DNA of 43,351 nucleotides, from assembly GCA_019634385.1 (NCBI GenBank), contig JAHQVK010000096.1:1-43351 (forward strand), in the 5' to 3' direction. Source of the DNA: Myxococcales bacterium. Lineage in GTDB: Bacteria > Myxococcota > Kuafuiibacteriia > Kuafuiibacteriales > Kuafuiibacteriaceae. Shown here in pieces: positions 24,587 to 33,315 of this stretch; positions within the stretch are counted from its first letter, which is position 1, and every line of letters starts with the position of its first letter. Both the position numbers and the translations under genes were made by a program. Below the pieces are notes generated by a model. That model was not told the DNA's origin, did not search any database, and saw only the letters and a list, made by a program, of their open reading frames with translations.

Positions 24587-26932
24587 GAGATCTATCAGAG
24601 TGCCGCCGGCCTGAATAGAGACTTTGAAACCCGGAAAACGCGGTAGGTAGCTACGAGGTGGGGGAGATTTTCGCTGTCCACTCTCAAGCATGAGGTTCGC
24701 TCTTCGAGCACCTAAATCATATTGTACGGTGTATTGAGCTTCACCAAGGTCTACTCGACGGGGATAATCGCGATCCAGAGCCTCCGATAGATGGATAGGT
24801 AGGGATTGAGGCAGGAGATCTTCTCGATCAACTAATTGACGATCCTCGTCGCTTTCGAGACCCAGTTGTTTGAGTCGTTGGGTCAGGAAGGTGATGGTAT
24901 CGGCAGTACTTAGTGGCAAATCTTCGTCACCAGGATATGCCTTGATCAGCTGGGCGTTCAGGAGTCGCTTGGCGAGTTTATGGTTTTCAAGTTGCTGCTC
25001 CGCTTCTTTGAAAATCCCTTTGAAAATTCGATTTTGCTTCATGAGGCTAACGATGGCGGTCCGCAGAATTTCTCCCGTGGGAGTGATTTGCTCCGTCCCC
25101 AGAACTTTTCCCGCAAGGACCCGCTCTAGTTGGGTTTTTATCTTACCGTCTACTAGGTCTACTTGACCGAGTTTAACCGCACCCAGTTTCAGGCTGTTAA
25201 GTTCCTCGAGGGTGATTGGCGCAGCGGCGGTGGCGATCAGTGAGGTACGGGTTCCATCTTGTTGACTGCGTAGCGCTAAAACAACAATGGCATCGGGCCA
25301 GTTTCCGTGAGGCTCTTGTTGTTGGGCAATTGCCACCGCTGATCGCCGGTCGAGGCTCAGTTCGGTGCCGTGACCACCCCAGGCTTGGTTTCTGCCTCTA
25401 CGGCGACCGATGCGAGCAGCTCGGGAATCTGCGAGCAGGATGGTTTCTATCAGTCTTTTGCGATCTTTGGTCGATATGGCTTGAGGTGGGACATCGGGGA
25501 GTCGGTACAGACGACGAAGTCGGGACCGGTGTAGCATGGCCTCCGAGAGGGCGTGGACGTCGACCGAGGGGCCGCCCAGTCCTCTGAGAGCGTCGATGGC
25601 CGCGATGAGATCACACCCGTGAGAGCGGGGGTCATCTTCGCGTGTAGGTACAGTGGCAAACAGCGAGCGGCGAGGGCTTAATGCGCTGACCAAGTCGATG
25701 ATCGGCTCTAACAGTGAACGCTTTTCAGCCTCGATGAGCACCTGGCCGAGCCATGGGTCAACCGGGAGTTGAAACAGAGACCGGCCTCGTTCGGTGATGC
25801 TGCCGGTTTGGGTCAAGGCGCCTAAGGCCTGTAGCTCTTCAGTGGCTGTTTGCAGTGCATGTTCGGCTGGGGCATCTAACCACCGCAGCTTAGTGGGGTC
25901 TGCGCCGCAAGCACGAGCGGCAAGAACGATTGGTACTAGGGACATACGCCGGATTTCGGGAAGCGTATGAGCATCGAGATGAGCGTGGGGTCGCCACAGC
26001 CGAATACATTGGCCAGCCATGAGGCGTCCTGCCCGCCCCGCTCGTTGGTCAGCGGAGTCGCGGGCTATGGCTCTGAGCGAGAGTGTCCCTCTTCCTTGTA
26101 CGTATCGCACTTGGCGGACCAAACCCGAATCGACAACCACTCGAACGTTGGGAACGGTCACCGAAGTCTCAGCGACGTTGGTTGATAGAATAACCTTTGG
26201 GGGACTGCTTTTGAATATTTTGGATTGTGCTTCAGGGGTGAGTGTACCGTGCAGTTCGAGAGCACGGATATGGCTAGGTAGGGTCTGCTTTACTTGCCTA
26301 ATCTCGGCTTTGCCAGGGAGAAAGACGAGTACATCGCCTTCAAGCGGTTCAAGGCTCCTAATCACATTGACCACTCTGCCTGCCAGTCGCTCGGTGGTAG
26401 GAACGGTGGACGAGTGGGTGTCGTAGGTGATATCAACTGGGAAGGCTCGACCTTCGGCATGGAGTCGTTGACCACCCAGCTCTTGAGTTATCTGGTCCGC
26501 GTTGACAGTCGCACTCATGAGGACAAGACGACGAGAGCGGGAGCGGGTGAGTGCGAGGAGGAGATCGAGCTCAAGGGTGCGCTCGTGGATTTCATCTAGG
26601 ACGAAGGTGGCTGAGGACTTTAGATAGTGATTTAACTTTCTAAGAACAACCCCCGGGGTAGCGAACACGATGTCTGTCTGTGTAGATACTCGAACATCAT
26701 CGCGGACGACATAACCCACTCTTTGGCCTACGGTGGTTGTCTCTAGCTCTGCCACTCGGGTCGCCAGGGCCCGGCAGGCTATACGTCGAGGTTCGACAAC
26801 TATCACTGGTTTTGGGCACCAGCGGGGTATTTCGGTAGATTTCCCCGAGCCGGTTGCTGCGGTTACGATCACCGGCCCCAGCTCCACGGCGCGGATGAAT
26901 CGGTCTTTGATGCTGTAAATGGGAAGGGTCAT
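24581..26932 (-). CDS. hrpB: ATP-dependent DEAH/DExH helicase, HrpB family
   Basis: Superfamily 2 helicase, 783 residues. Walker A is ATGSGKST (26-33), motif Ia EPRRIA, Walker B DEIH at 113-116 (rather than DEAH), motif III MSAT, motif IV/V region VILSTNVAETSVTVP, and motif VI QRAGRAGR. The domain after the helicase core includes the ratchet region and the HrpB-type C-terminal part with a YLPRFPGFKV segment. HrpB proteins are putative RNA helicases of unclear biological role. The gene is alone, with the L,D-transpeptidase 213 bases upstream on the same strand. Its stop codon lies within the palindromic repeat copy 2. Confidence 0.9.
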   Translation of the reverse strand: MTLPIYSIKDRFIRAVELGPVIVTAATGSGKSTEIPRWCPKPVIVVEPRRIACRALATRVAELETTTVGQRVGYVVRDDVRVSTQTDIVFATPGVVLRKLNHYLKSSATFVLDEIHERTLELDLLLALTRSRSRRLVLMSATVNADQITQELGGQRLHAEGRAFPVDITYDTHSSTVPTTERLAGRVVNVIRSLEPLEGDVLVFLPGKAEIRQVKQTLPSHIRALELHGTLTPEAQSKIFKSSPPKVILSTNVAETSVTVPNVRVVVDSGLVRQVRYVQGRGTLSLRAIARDSADQRAGRAGRLMAGQCIRLWRPHAHLDAHTLPEIRRMSLVPIVLAARACGADPTKLRWLDAPAEHALQTATEELQALGALTQTGSITERGRSLFQLPVDPWLGQVLIEAEKRSLLEPIIDLVSALSPRRSLFATVPTREDDPRSHGCDLIAAIDALRGLGGPSVDVHALSEAMLHRSRLRRLYRLPDVPPQAISTKDRKRLIETILLADSRAARIGRRRGRNQAWGGHGTELSLDRRSAVAIAQQQEPHGNWPDAIVVLALRSQQDGTRTSLIATAAAPITLEELNSLKLGAVKLGQVDLVDGKIKTQLERVLAGKVLGTEQITPTGEILRTAIVSLMKQNRIFKGIFKEAEQQLENHKLAKRLLNAQLIKAYPGDEDLPLSTADTITFLTQRLKQLGLESDEDRQLVDREDLLPQSLPIHLSEALDRDYPRRVDLGEAQYTVQYDLGARRANLMLESGQRKSPPPRSYLPRFPGFKVSIQAGGTLIDLS

Positions 26933-27072
26933 TGAACGCGGTGGTTGCGAAGCTGCACTCAGCTGGTAATGTGTGTTCTACTTACAGAGAGCGCTAGCCG
27001 TTCGCAACGTATGAAGAGCGGAGACGATCGGAAAGTTCAACAGAAAAGTGCTCGACGGATGGTTATTCGCTC

Positions 27073-27096
27073 TCCTTCTTAGAAGGCTAAGAAGGA
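27073..27096 (-). terminator. Perfect 9-bp hairpin between L,D-transpeptidase and hrpB
   Basis: TCCTTCTTA and TAAGAAGGA with a six-base loop, about 50 bases after the end of the transpeptidase gene. It lacks a following T-tract on the minus strand, so it is at best a weak or factor-assisted terminator. Confidence 0.4.
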
Positions 27097-27145
27097 CCGT
27101 CGTGCTTGATGACCCGGCGGTTATTCTGTGGGCACTGGGACACTC

Positions 27146-28579
27146 TTATGAGGACCGGCTGGCTTTATTTGTGAAATATATGGGCGTGCCCCTGTTAATA
27201 TTCTCAAGCGATTGCCAGCCTTCCGGAACGTCTGGGTTGGCCCAATAGAATAACCAACGCGCATCGGCAGAGGGAAGATTGGTGCATCCGTGGCTGCGCA
27301 CATTGCCAAAACCATTGTGCCAGAAAGCACCGTGAAGTGCGTAACCTCCGTGGTAGTACTGTATATAGGGAATATCTTCTATGTGATATAGGCCTTCCTT
27401 CGGGTCCACGGCTCGCATAGTTTTAGCAATATACTTGCGTTGCACTTGGTACAAACCAGTGGGGGTATCATAACCCTCTTTACCACTGGCAATGAGACCC
27501 ACATATACTGGGCGTGAGCCTTCGTAGGCTACGATGTTCTGATGAGCAAGATTCACATGTATCCATTTGGCGTCAATAGCAATGTTTTTTGGTCGTCTGC
27601 GTTTCCGAGCAATTCGCACCGCTGTTTTCGGAACGAGGTATCCGCTAGGCGTGCGCACGTATGAGCTACCGTTGACCTTCACCAGACCTTGGGGAGGGAA
27701 TCGAGCATATTTTTCAGCGAGACCACATACCTTTCTGGTCTCCTCGCAGAGAATCTCAGTGTGATCGTCTCCATAGACAAATGCCATAGGGAGGGTTTTG
27801 TTACCCCGAAGACGTTCACCTCGAATAATAGGCGGGTCCTTTATCTTTAGGTCCTCCGCAGCAACGAACTCATTTCGGACCGTGCGCATGAAGCGCTCTC
27901 CTTCGATGATCACCTCTTTGTCTATCGATACAAAAAAATCTCCGACCATGCGCTCGATCATCAGTCCGGTAGGATCATTTTTGGGGCCATTGACTGAGGT
28001 TAAACGCTTCCATTGTGCAAGGGTTGGTTTTCGTCGAAGTCTCGCTGAACCGCTTTTAGTTACTCGAGCGTACTCAAAAGGTATAGTTGCGCGTATTTTG
28101 GGTTGGCGCTGAGGTGGGTTGAGTGGTGAAGCCCGCTTAACGATATCAAAACCACTGGTGTTACAAAGAACACCACCACCCTTAACTTCGTACCATTTAC
28201 CGGGTTTGTTCCGGGAGAAACATTCGGCGTTGGCTGCACGTACAGAGAGGGCCGAACCTCTTCGTACTCTGCCTATTATTTTCCTAGGTTTCTCGGTGCT
28301 ATCAAAAATTGGAAGTAGGAAGTGTCTCGGAATCGCTAGATGGGTATATCCGGAGCTCGGTGTTGTTTGCCAGCGCTGCCGCTCTCCAGGGAATTCTGGT
28401 TTCCATCCATCAAAACCAGGGTTCTTTAAAAGAATCGGTTGAGTATGATCGAGTGGTGCCGATGTCGAGACTGGATCTGCGTAGGCTTCGGAAGTGGTAC
28501 CTACGTAAACACTGATTGCTCCAGTTACGAGAATGGACACTATCGTAGAAGATGATTGCCATTTAGCGCTGTTATTCAT
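27146..28579 (-). CDS. Exported L,D-transpeptidase (YkuD domain)
   Basis: Probably cross-links peptidoglycan, or attaches proteins to it, in the periplasm. The C-terminal YkuD catalytic domain begins at IHVNLAHQNIVAYEG and carries HGAFWHNGFG followed by the catalytic SHGCTNL. Between the signal peptide and the catalytic domain is a ~300-residue region without a recognised fold, possibly cell-wall binding. The start at 28579 (477 residues) is preferred to the ATG at 28633: GGGGA lies four bases upstream of it and it begins a clean signal peptide (MNNSAKW to SEAYA). The gene is divergent from the synthetase-like gene, with 83 bases between starts. Confidence 0.88.
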   Translation of the reverse strand: MNNSAKWQSSSTIVSILVTGAISVYVGTTSEAYADPVSTSAPLDHTQPILLKNPGFDGWKPEFPGERQRWQTTPSSGYTHLAIPRHFLLPIFDSTEKPRKIIGRVRRGSALSVRAANAECFSRNKPGKWYEVKGGGVLCNTSGFDIVKRASPLNPPQRQPKIRATIPFEYARVTKSGSARLRRKPTLAQWKRLTSVNGPKNDPTGLMIERMVGDFFVSIDKEVIIEGERFMRTVRNEFVAAEDLKIKDPPIIRGERLRGNKTLPMAFVYGDDHTEILCEETRKVCGLAEKYARFPPQGLVKVNGSSYVRTPSGYLVPKTAVRIARKRRRPKNIAIDAKWIHVNLAHQNIVAYEGSRPVYVGLIASGKEGYDTPTGLYQVQRKYIAKTMRAVDPKEGLYHIEDIPYIQYYHGGYALHGAFWHNGFGNVRSHGCTNLPSADARWLFYWANPDVPEGWQSLENINRGTPIYFTNKASRSS

Positions 28580-28662
28580 GCTATCCCCAATGCGACGAAC
28601 AATACCGTACTTTATTCGTGAAGGTGTTTTCATATGCGGTCTACGTCAATCTTTGACTGCTA

Positions 28663-29661
28663 ATGTTTCGTGTAGAAAAACCTCAGCGAATGCCTCGGCA
28701 CATGCACGTTGATCCCTTAAACAACTGGCATAAGGTGGTCGACGCATCACTTGCGTCAGAGGCCCTCTTTGTCCCGCTGCACGCCCGCATGTCGGGTCGA
28801 ATTCCCCACGCGGTGTACATGGGGATTGGTTTATGTACGCAAAAACAGTTGGCGATTGGCTTGCCTATGGATGTTCTTGGCATGTTGATACCCGCTGAAC
28901 GTTTGCGTGCGGCGCTGGGTGCGGAACACCTGGTGGTGCTGGTCGCTGATGCGCACGCCGAGTCAAATGGCTTTTCGGCGGACGAGATCGCTCGGACCGC
29001 TCGCCGCGTGATTGGCACTCTGCTCCGAATCCGTATCCGACGCAAACTGTATCACCTAAGGATAATTAGAGCGTCTAGGTTACAGAAAGAACCAGGCTAT
29101 CAGAATTTTTTGCAAGCGATCAGGAGTCGAGCCGAGGGAGAGGGCAATGAATATGCCTATCGGCAAACCGCTGATGTTGCCTTCCTAAACCAACAATTAG
29201 GGGGCTTGTTGAAGCTAGGTTGGACCGTAGATATTACGGGTGCCTCTGGTGGAGGCTACCGGGATGAGGTGGCTTTTGATCGCGTGGTAAAGCCGTGGAG
29301 TGGGGAAGAGCCAAGTTTTGCTTACGTTCGATGTGGTCGAGCATTAGATAATCGGAAACCTAAGGTGTCTCCCTATATTGGTACGGATCGAACCAGTCGG
29401 GTGTATCTTTGTGCTCACGAAACCCCTGCTCAGAAACTGATGTTGGCAGGGACCTTAGCTTCTCACCGGAATACCAAAGCTTTTCGAGAACATCTCAGTT
29501 TGATTGCTGATGCTTGGGGAGTCGCAGCGGGCCCGGTAGAAGAGCGCCTGAACCAAATTCTTAGTGAGCTTTACCCAGGCAGTTATGAGCCATGTCTACG
29601 TGATCGGCACCGGACCATCAGCGTCTACAGCAATCTCGCAGTTGATCTTAAGCGTCATTAA
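28663..29661 (+). CDS. Unrecognised protein resembling a class I aminoacyl-tRNA synthetase core
   Basis: A 332-residue cytosolic protein with no family I can name with confidence. Its order of motifs recalls the Tyr/Trp-tRNA synthetase catalytic fold: a GxxTxKQLxIG stretch at the HIGH position (57-66), VVLVADAHA (91-99, compare the synthetase LIADLHA), a helix with TARRVIGTLL, IIRASRL (134-140), YRQTADVAFL (165-174, compare YPLLQAAD) and a later SPYIGTD. The HIGH histidines are not conserved and no KMSKS is seen, so aminoacylation is doubtful; it may bind a nucleotide or tRNA-like substrate. The stop is six bases before the sulfotransferase start, indicating one operon. Function is open. Confidence 0.7.
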   Translation: MFRVEKPQRMPRHMHVDPLNNWHKVVDASLASEALFVPLHARMSGRIPHAVYMGIGLCTQKQLAIGLPMDVLGMLIPAERLRAALGAEHLVVLVADAHAESNGFSADEIARTARRVIGTLLRIRIRRKLYHLRIIRASRLQKEPGYQNFLQAIRSRAEGEGNEYAYRQTADVAFLNQQLGGLLKLGWTVDITGASGGGYRDEVAFDRVVKPWSGEEPSFAYVRCGRALDNRKPKVSPYIGTDRTSRVYLCAHETPAQKLMLAGTLASHRNTKAFREHLSLIADAWGVAAGPVEERLNQILSELYPGSYEPCLRDRHRTISVYSNLAVDLKRH

Positions 29662-29667
29662 GCAATT

Positions 29668-30570
29668 ATGAATATATGGGTACCATGGGTCCAGCGACTG
29701 GCTGATCAAGGCCTTGCAGGGGCTGAGAAAGCCTTTAGCGTAGCTCAAACGACAACGGGAGATGCGCTTCGAACGGTCCGGTTTTTGCGTGGCCGACAAC
29801 GTTTTCAAGCGCGGGATGAGGACATCTACGTAGCGACCTATCCCCGGAGTGGCACAACGTGGCTTCAGTATATTCTGCACTTATTGAAAGGTGGAGCTGA
29901 TGACTTTACCCATCTGTCTGAGGTCTCACCGTGGTGGGAACGATGTATGGCTTTGGGATATACGAGTGCGGAAAGATTCGAATTATATCAATCACCACGA
30001 GTATTTAAGAGTCATCTTCCTCGTCAATGGTTACCCCAGAAAGGGCGGTTTATCTACTCGGTACGTGATGGCTTAGATGTGGCCGTAAGTTATCACATGT
30101 TATATCGATCACATCTTAGATTTTCGGGGGACTTTAGCGAGTTCTATCAACGGTTCCTAAACGGAGAAGTTCAGTACGGCTCATGGTTTAAGCACGTGGA
30201 AGGTTGGCGACGGGTTGCCCACGAACCCAATGTACAGTTGGTTAGCTACGAGGATCTCCAACATAACTTTGTTGATACGGTGGCTAATCTGTGCCGGTTT
30301 CTTGGATGGTCGGTGTCACCTGATAAGCTCACTCAAGTGGAAGCCCGTGCAAGTTTTCCCGCGATGAAGGCGCAGGAAAAGAAGTTTGACCCCATCACTG
30401 AAACCTTGATGCACCAAGGTCTCTATCAAGGCCATTTTTTGCGTCAGGGTACGAGCGGTGAGGGCAAAGCCGTCGTCACCGAGGCCATGCGCGCGAAGTT
30501 TGAGGCGGCATGCTCAGTGTATTATGCGCATCCAGAGATTGAGTTTGATCTGCCAGCATTTCTACACTGA
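29668..30570 (+). CDS. PAPS-dependent sulfotransferase (cytosolic-type)
   Basis: Transfers sulfate from PAPS to an acceptor. The 5'-phosphosulfate-binding loop is TYPRSGTTWLQ (58-67), the catalytic-type His is in RVFKSH (His116), and the 3'-phosphate site is YSVRDGLDVAVSYH (130-143); these are the classical Sulfotransfer_1 elements in order. Length 300 is typical. It lacks a signal peptide, so the acceptor is cytosolic or membrane-facing; which one is unknown. It sits six bases after the synthetase-like gene and six before a membrane protein gene, so it is the middle of a tight three-gene unit. A role in sulfating a lipid, glycan or peptide is inference. Confidence 0.88.
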   Translation: MNIWVPWVQRLADQGLAGAEKAFSVAQTTTGDALRTVRFLRGRQRFQARDEDIYVATYPRSGTTWLQYILHLLKGGADDFTHLSEVSPWWERCMALGYTSAERFELYQSPRVFKSHLPRQWLPQKGRFIYSVRDGLDVAVSYHMLYRSHLRFSGDFSEFYQRFLNGEVQYGSWFKHVEGWRRVAHEPNVQLVSYEDLQHNFVDTVANLCRFLGWSVSPDKLTQVEARASFPAMKAQEKKFDPITETLMHQGLYQGHFLRQGTSGEGKAVVTEAMRAKFEAACSVYYAHPEIEFDLPAFLH

Positions 30571-30576
30571 GCTTGC

Positions 30577-31059
30577 ATGGACGAGACAGAGAACCGATCG
30601 CTGGGCATACACGTTCGGAAGTACGGGCGTTGTGATGAACCGGCTCGTCAATGGGTGCAGGCAATTATCCTCGGGACTATTGCCGCTTTGTTTGTTGCGC
30701 CCCTCTTTGGATTTCCTATGCTGAGTCAGGGCCAACACTACCTCGGTTTCGTGGGGGGGATAGCCGGCCTGGCTGTTGCTTTTGCTCTTGTAGTCAAGAA
30801 GCTACGGATGAATTGCGCGGTGAAGCTTTATGAGCGGGGGGTTGTAGTGGTGAAAGGCCGTGAAGAAGCGATACTGCTTTTCTGTGACCTTCGCTACGTG
30901 AACTATCATCGTAAGTCGGGTCGATTGATTTTTGGCACCAAAGCCGGAGAGGATGTATCTCTACGATTCGAGCTTAGTCTGGGTGCATCGGTCGTACGCG
31001 CTCTTGGACCTCAGCTCGATGTGTCCTCCGCGTCGCAACCAAAAAGTACACCGGCATAA
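30577..31059 (+). CDS. Small membrane protein with two transmembrane segments and a PH-like tail
   Basis: A 160-residue protein. Two hydrophobic helices (about 29-48 and 55-76) are separated by a short loop and followed by a ~70-residue beta-rich region (VKLYERGVVVVKGREEAILLF, RLIFGTKAGEDVSLRF), a pattern like small bacterial PH-domain membrane proteins. No family is named. It follows the sulfotransferase by six bases and overlaps the end of the convergent MEMO gene by 49 bases. Confidence 0.7.
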   Translation: MDETENRSLGIHVRKYGRCDEPARQWVQAIILGTIAALFVAPLFGFPMLSQGQHYLGFVGGIAGLAVAFALVVKKLRMNCAVKLYERGVVVVKGREEAILLFCDLRYVNYHRKSGRLIFGTKAGEDVSLRFELSLGASVVRALGPQLDVSSASQPKSTPA

Positions 31060-31904
31060 CCAATGTAGCTATGCATATCGGAAGGTTGGTTGTCCTCATC
31101 CCAACTGGTTGAGTGGACAAGACACTGACCTCGATCCGCCTGCCATTTTTTGGCGAGCGCTGCGGTGGTGGCGGCAGCGCCAGCCGAACAAGTGTTGCGT
31201 TTTCTGGGGCCCTCCCAGGCAATGGCGTGGGCATCTAACTTTTCCAAATGCCTAAGTAGCGATGCGTCGTTCTCTTTCAGCACCCACCGGTAGGCGGCAG
31301 GACCGGATCCTTGGGGCCGGAAACGGTAGTCTGGTCCATAGTGAGTGAGGTCAACGGAACCAATCACAACCGCGGAGGTCACCTGATGAGATTTGAGCTG
31401 CTTGGTTATTTCTTGAGCGACCACTCCAATCGGGGCATCAGGTGGTACGCCAATGACGAGTGCGGGAGTGTTTGGCCACAAATGTTTCAGGATGGGCATG
31501 AGCACTTCGACCGCGTTGTCGTCGTAGTACTCTTCAGCAGTTTCTGGCTCCGCCGAGAGACCAATGGCTATTGTTTCAGCTAGGGAGGTTGGGGTGGGTA
31601 CTGCGCCTAGTGGGGTTTCCCAATCGCCTTCTATAAATACCCGGACCGGATCACCGGGTTCGAGGTGACCGCCAATGACAACGTTCAGTTCTGTGCGCTG
31701 CTTGTAGTTTTGCAAGGTCTTGAGCGTTCCGGTGGCGATTCGCCCCGCATATCGCCATCCTCCGTGAGGGATGATGCAGCCTACTGCGGAGGCAAAAGGA
31801 GTTAATGGAGCCAAAGGAGGCCATCCATTAAGCTGGTCACGGCACTCAGCCTCGGCCTGCGGATAGTGCGAACCAGCGAGTTCGGCTGGGCGGAGAGAAG
31901 GCAT
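31011..31904 (-). CDS. MEMO-like / AmmeMemoRadiSam system protein B
   Basis: A 297-residue member of the Memo family, related to class III extradiol dioxygenases. The metal-site counterparts are His47 (IIPHGGWRYAG), His80 (VVIGGHLEP) and Cys239 (RNTCSAG); SVDLTHYG is the family's S/D-L-x-H-Y-G segment. Variations from common members are HGG instead of HAG, GGHLEP for the GPNH-type motif, and YDDNAVEV for the usual EHSLEV. The usual radical-SAM and AMMECR1 partners are not in the window. Biochemical role unknown. The 3' end overlaps the convergent membrane protein gene. Confidence 0.8.
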   Translation of the reverse strand: MPSLRPAELAGSHYPQAEAECRDQLNGWPPLAPLTPFASAVGCIIPHGGWRYAGRIATGTLKTLQNYKQRTELNVVIGGHLEPGDPVRVFIEGDWETPLGAVPTPTSLAETIAIGLSAEPETAEEYYDDNAVEVLMPILKHLWPNTPALVIGVPPDAPIGVVAQEITKQLKSHQVTSAVVIGSVDLTHYGPDYRFRPQGSGPAAYRWVLKENDASLLRHLEKLDAHAIAWEGPRKRNTCSAGAAATTAALAKKWQADRGQCLVHSTSWDEDNQPSDMHSYIGYAGVLFGCDAEDTSS

Positions 31905-31969
31905 ATTCGCTCAGCTTTGTACGTTAAGCGCGGTGCAAAGATACAGTAAAGACTACTTTGGGATGGCGG

Positions 31970-33220
31970 CTATGGTTGTGAACCTTCAGCGTTGGACTTT
32001 TCCGAAGTGTTAGTAGTCCGGTCGGTACGTTCCCAATCCTGGTGGCTTCCGGAACGAAGGAAAGAGAGATAAAGCGGGAGCTTCCAGCCGATGTATTTTG
32101 GAATTTCACCGAGGTGTTCTGGAGGTAGAATGGTACGGCCGAAGCCGAGCCAAGTCACAAATACGGAGAAAATCACCATGCACAGCGCGTAGGTCAGGAT
32201 AGTATATGGGCTGGACCAGTAGCCAATTACTGCCGCCAGTCCGGTGATGACCCATGAGCTGAGCAGCAGAACTACCAAAAAGGCGAGCGGGGGAACCATC
32301 AGATCTAAGCCAATAGCGATGAGCTCGCGATTTTTTTTCTGAAAGCCTTCTATAATGGACGGGACACCGTAGGTTGCAATCGTCTGAAGATGGCCGTGCT
32401 CCCATCTTCGTCGCTGTTTTTGGCCCGATTGATCATCTTTGGGGAGGACGCTGCGGATCTTGATTTCTGGGGCTAATCGAGGAGCATAACCTTGTCGGGC
32501 CATTTCGAGTCCTAAGAGCATATCCTCAACGAGGTAGGAGTTGGTGGCGGGAGCTTTGGATATCAATGCCCACGGAAAGGCCATTCCGCTTCCGGTGAGT
32601 TGGCACGGAAGGCCCAGCCGACGTAAGCCCAAGGCTCGTACGTGATTCTTTACCAGCACAGCGAAGCCCGATATCCGAGATTTGGGCGTTGGGTCAGCGG
32701 GGGTTTCAAGGAGGTACTCACCCTGAACAGGTCGGTCGAGATGGTGAGCGGTTGCGGCGAGCCTTAGGAGTTGCTTAGGCTCCACCCGACAGTCAGCATC
32801 AACCACCACAACCACATCCGGTGGGGTGGTCTTGAGGTGCTCCAGTCCAAAGGCCATCGCGTAACCCTTGCCGTTTTCGCTTTTGCTTTCGCGTTCGATC
32901 ACCTCCGCACCTGCTGCTTTGGCGACCTGGGCGGTTGAGTCTGTACAATTGTCAGCGACCACGAGAATATCGCCATGGTCACCTAACCCCTCGCGAATGG
33001 ATTGGAGAGCTTCTGTGATGCCAGATTCTTCGTTGTGAGCAGGAACAAGAACAACTACCTTTTGCTCATTGGAGGTGGGTGGGGTCTCATCCTTCTTTGT
33101 TCGAGAAGGAAGCCACGCGGCCAGACATTCCACGGTGAAGACCAAAGCGGGAATAAAGAGGGCCAGAGCGGCCACGAGGAAGGTGATTTCAATGAAGATG
33201 GTTATCATAGGTTCAGCCAC
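31970..33220 (-). CDS. Membrane glycosyltransferase, family 2
   Basis: A processive-type GT2 enzyme, 416 residues. An N-terminal transmembrane helix (7-32) precedes the GT-A domain: VVLVPAHNEESGI, VVVVDADCRV (metal-binding DxD), EDMLLG, and QKQRRRWEHG (the Q/RxxRW acceptor/processivity motif). At least two or three transmembrane helices follow (LDLMVPPLAFLVVLLL, YTILTYALCMVIFSVF). This resembles polysaccharide or hopanoid/lipid glycosyltransferases; the product is unknown. The start at 33220 is a GTG; an ATG four codons further in (33208) is an alternative. The gene is 66 bases before the MEMO gene on the same strand. Confidence 0.85.
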   Translation of the reverse strand: MAEPMITIFIEITFLVAALALFIPALVFTVECLAAWLPSRTKKDETPPTSNEQKVVVLVPAHNEESGITEALQSIREGLGDHGDILVVADNCTDSTAQVAKAAGAEVIERESKSENGKGYAMAFGLEHLKTTPPDVVVVVDADCRVEPKQLLRLAATAHHLDRPVQGEYLLETPADPTPKSRISGFAVLVKNHVRALGLRRLGLPCQLTGSGMAFPWALISKAPATNSYLVEDMLLGLEMARQGYAPRLAPEIKIRSVLPKDDQSGQKQRRRWEHGHLQTIATYGVPSIIEGFQKKNRELIAIGLDLMVPPLAFLVVLLLSSWVITGLAAVIGYWSSPYTILTYALCMVIFSVFVTWLGFGRTILPPEHLGEIPKYIGWKLPLYLSFLRSGSHQDWERTDRTTNTSEKSNAEGSQP

Positions 33221-33315
33221 AGCCTCGATCCGAAGCCCGAGATTGTCATAACAAATCGGCTGGCGTCCGTCGTTGGTTCGTGAAGCCTGTTAACTAAATT
33301 TGCGTGAACTCTCGA

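Noticed and set aside
26019..26426. 135-codon plus-strand ORF inside the helicase gene
   Set aside because: Antisense shadow of the helicase coding sequence, with no start signal or family features.
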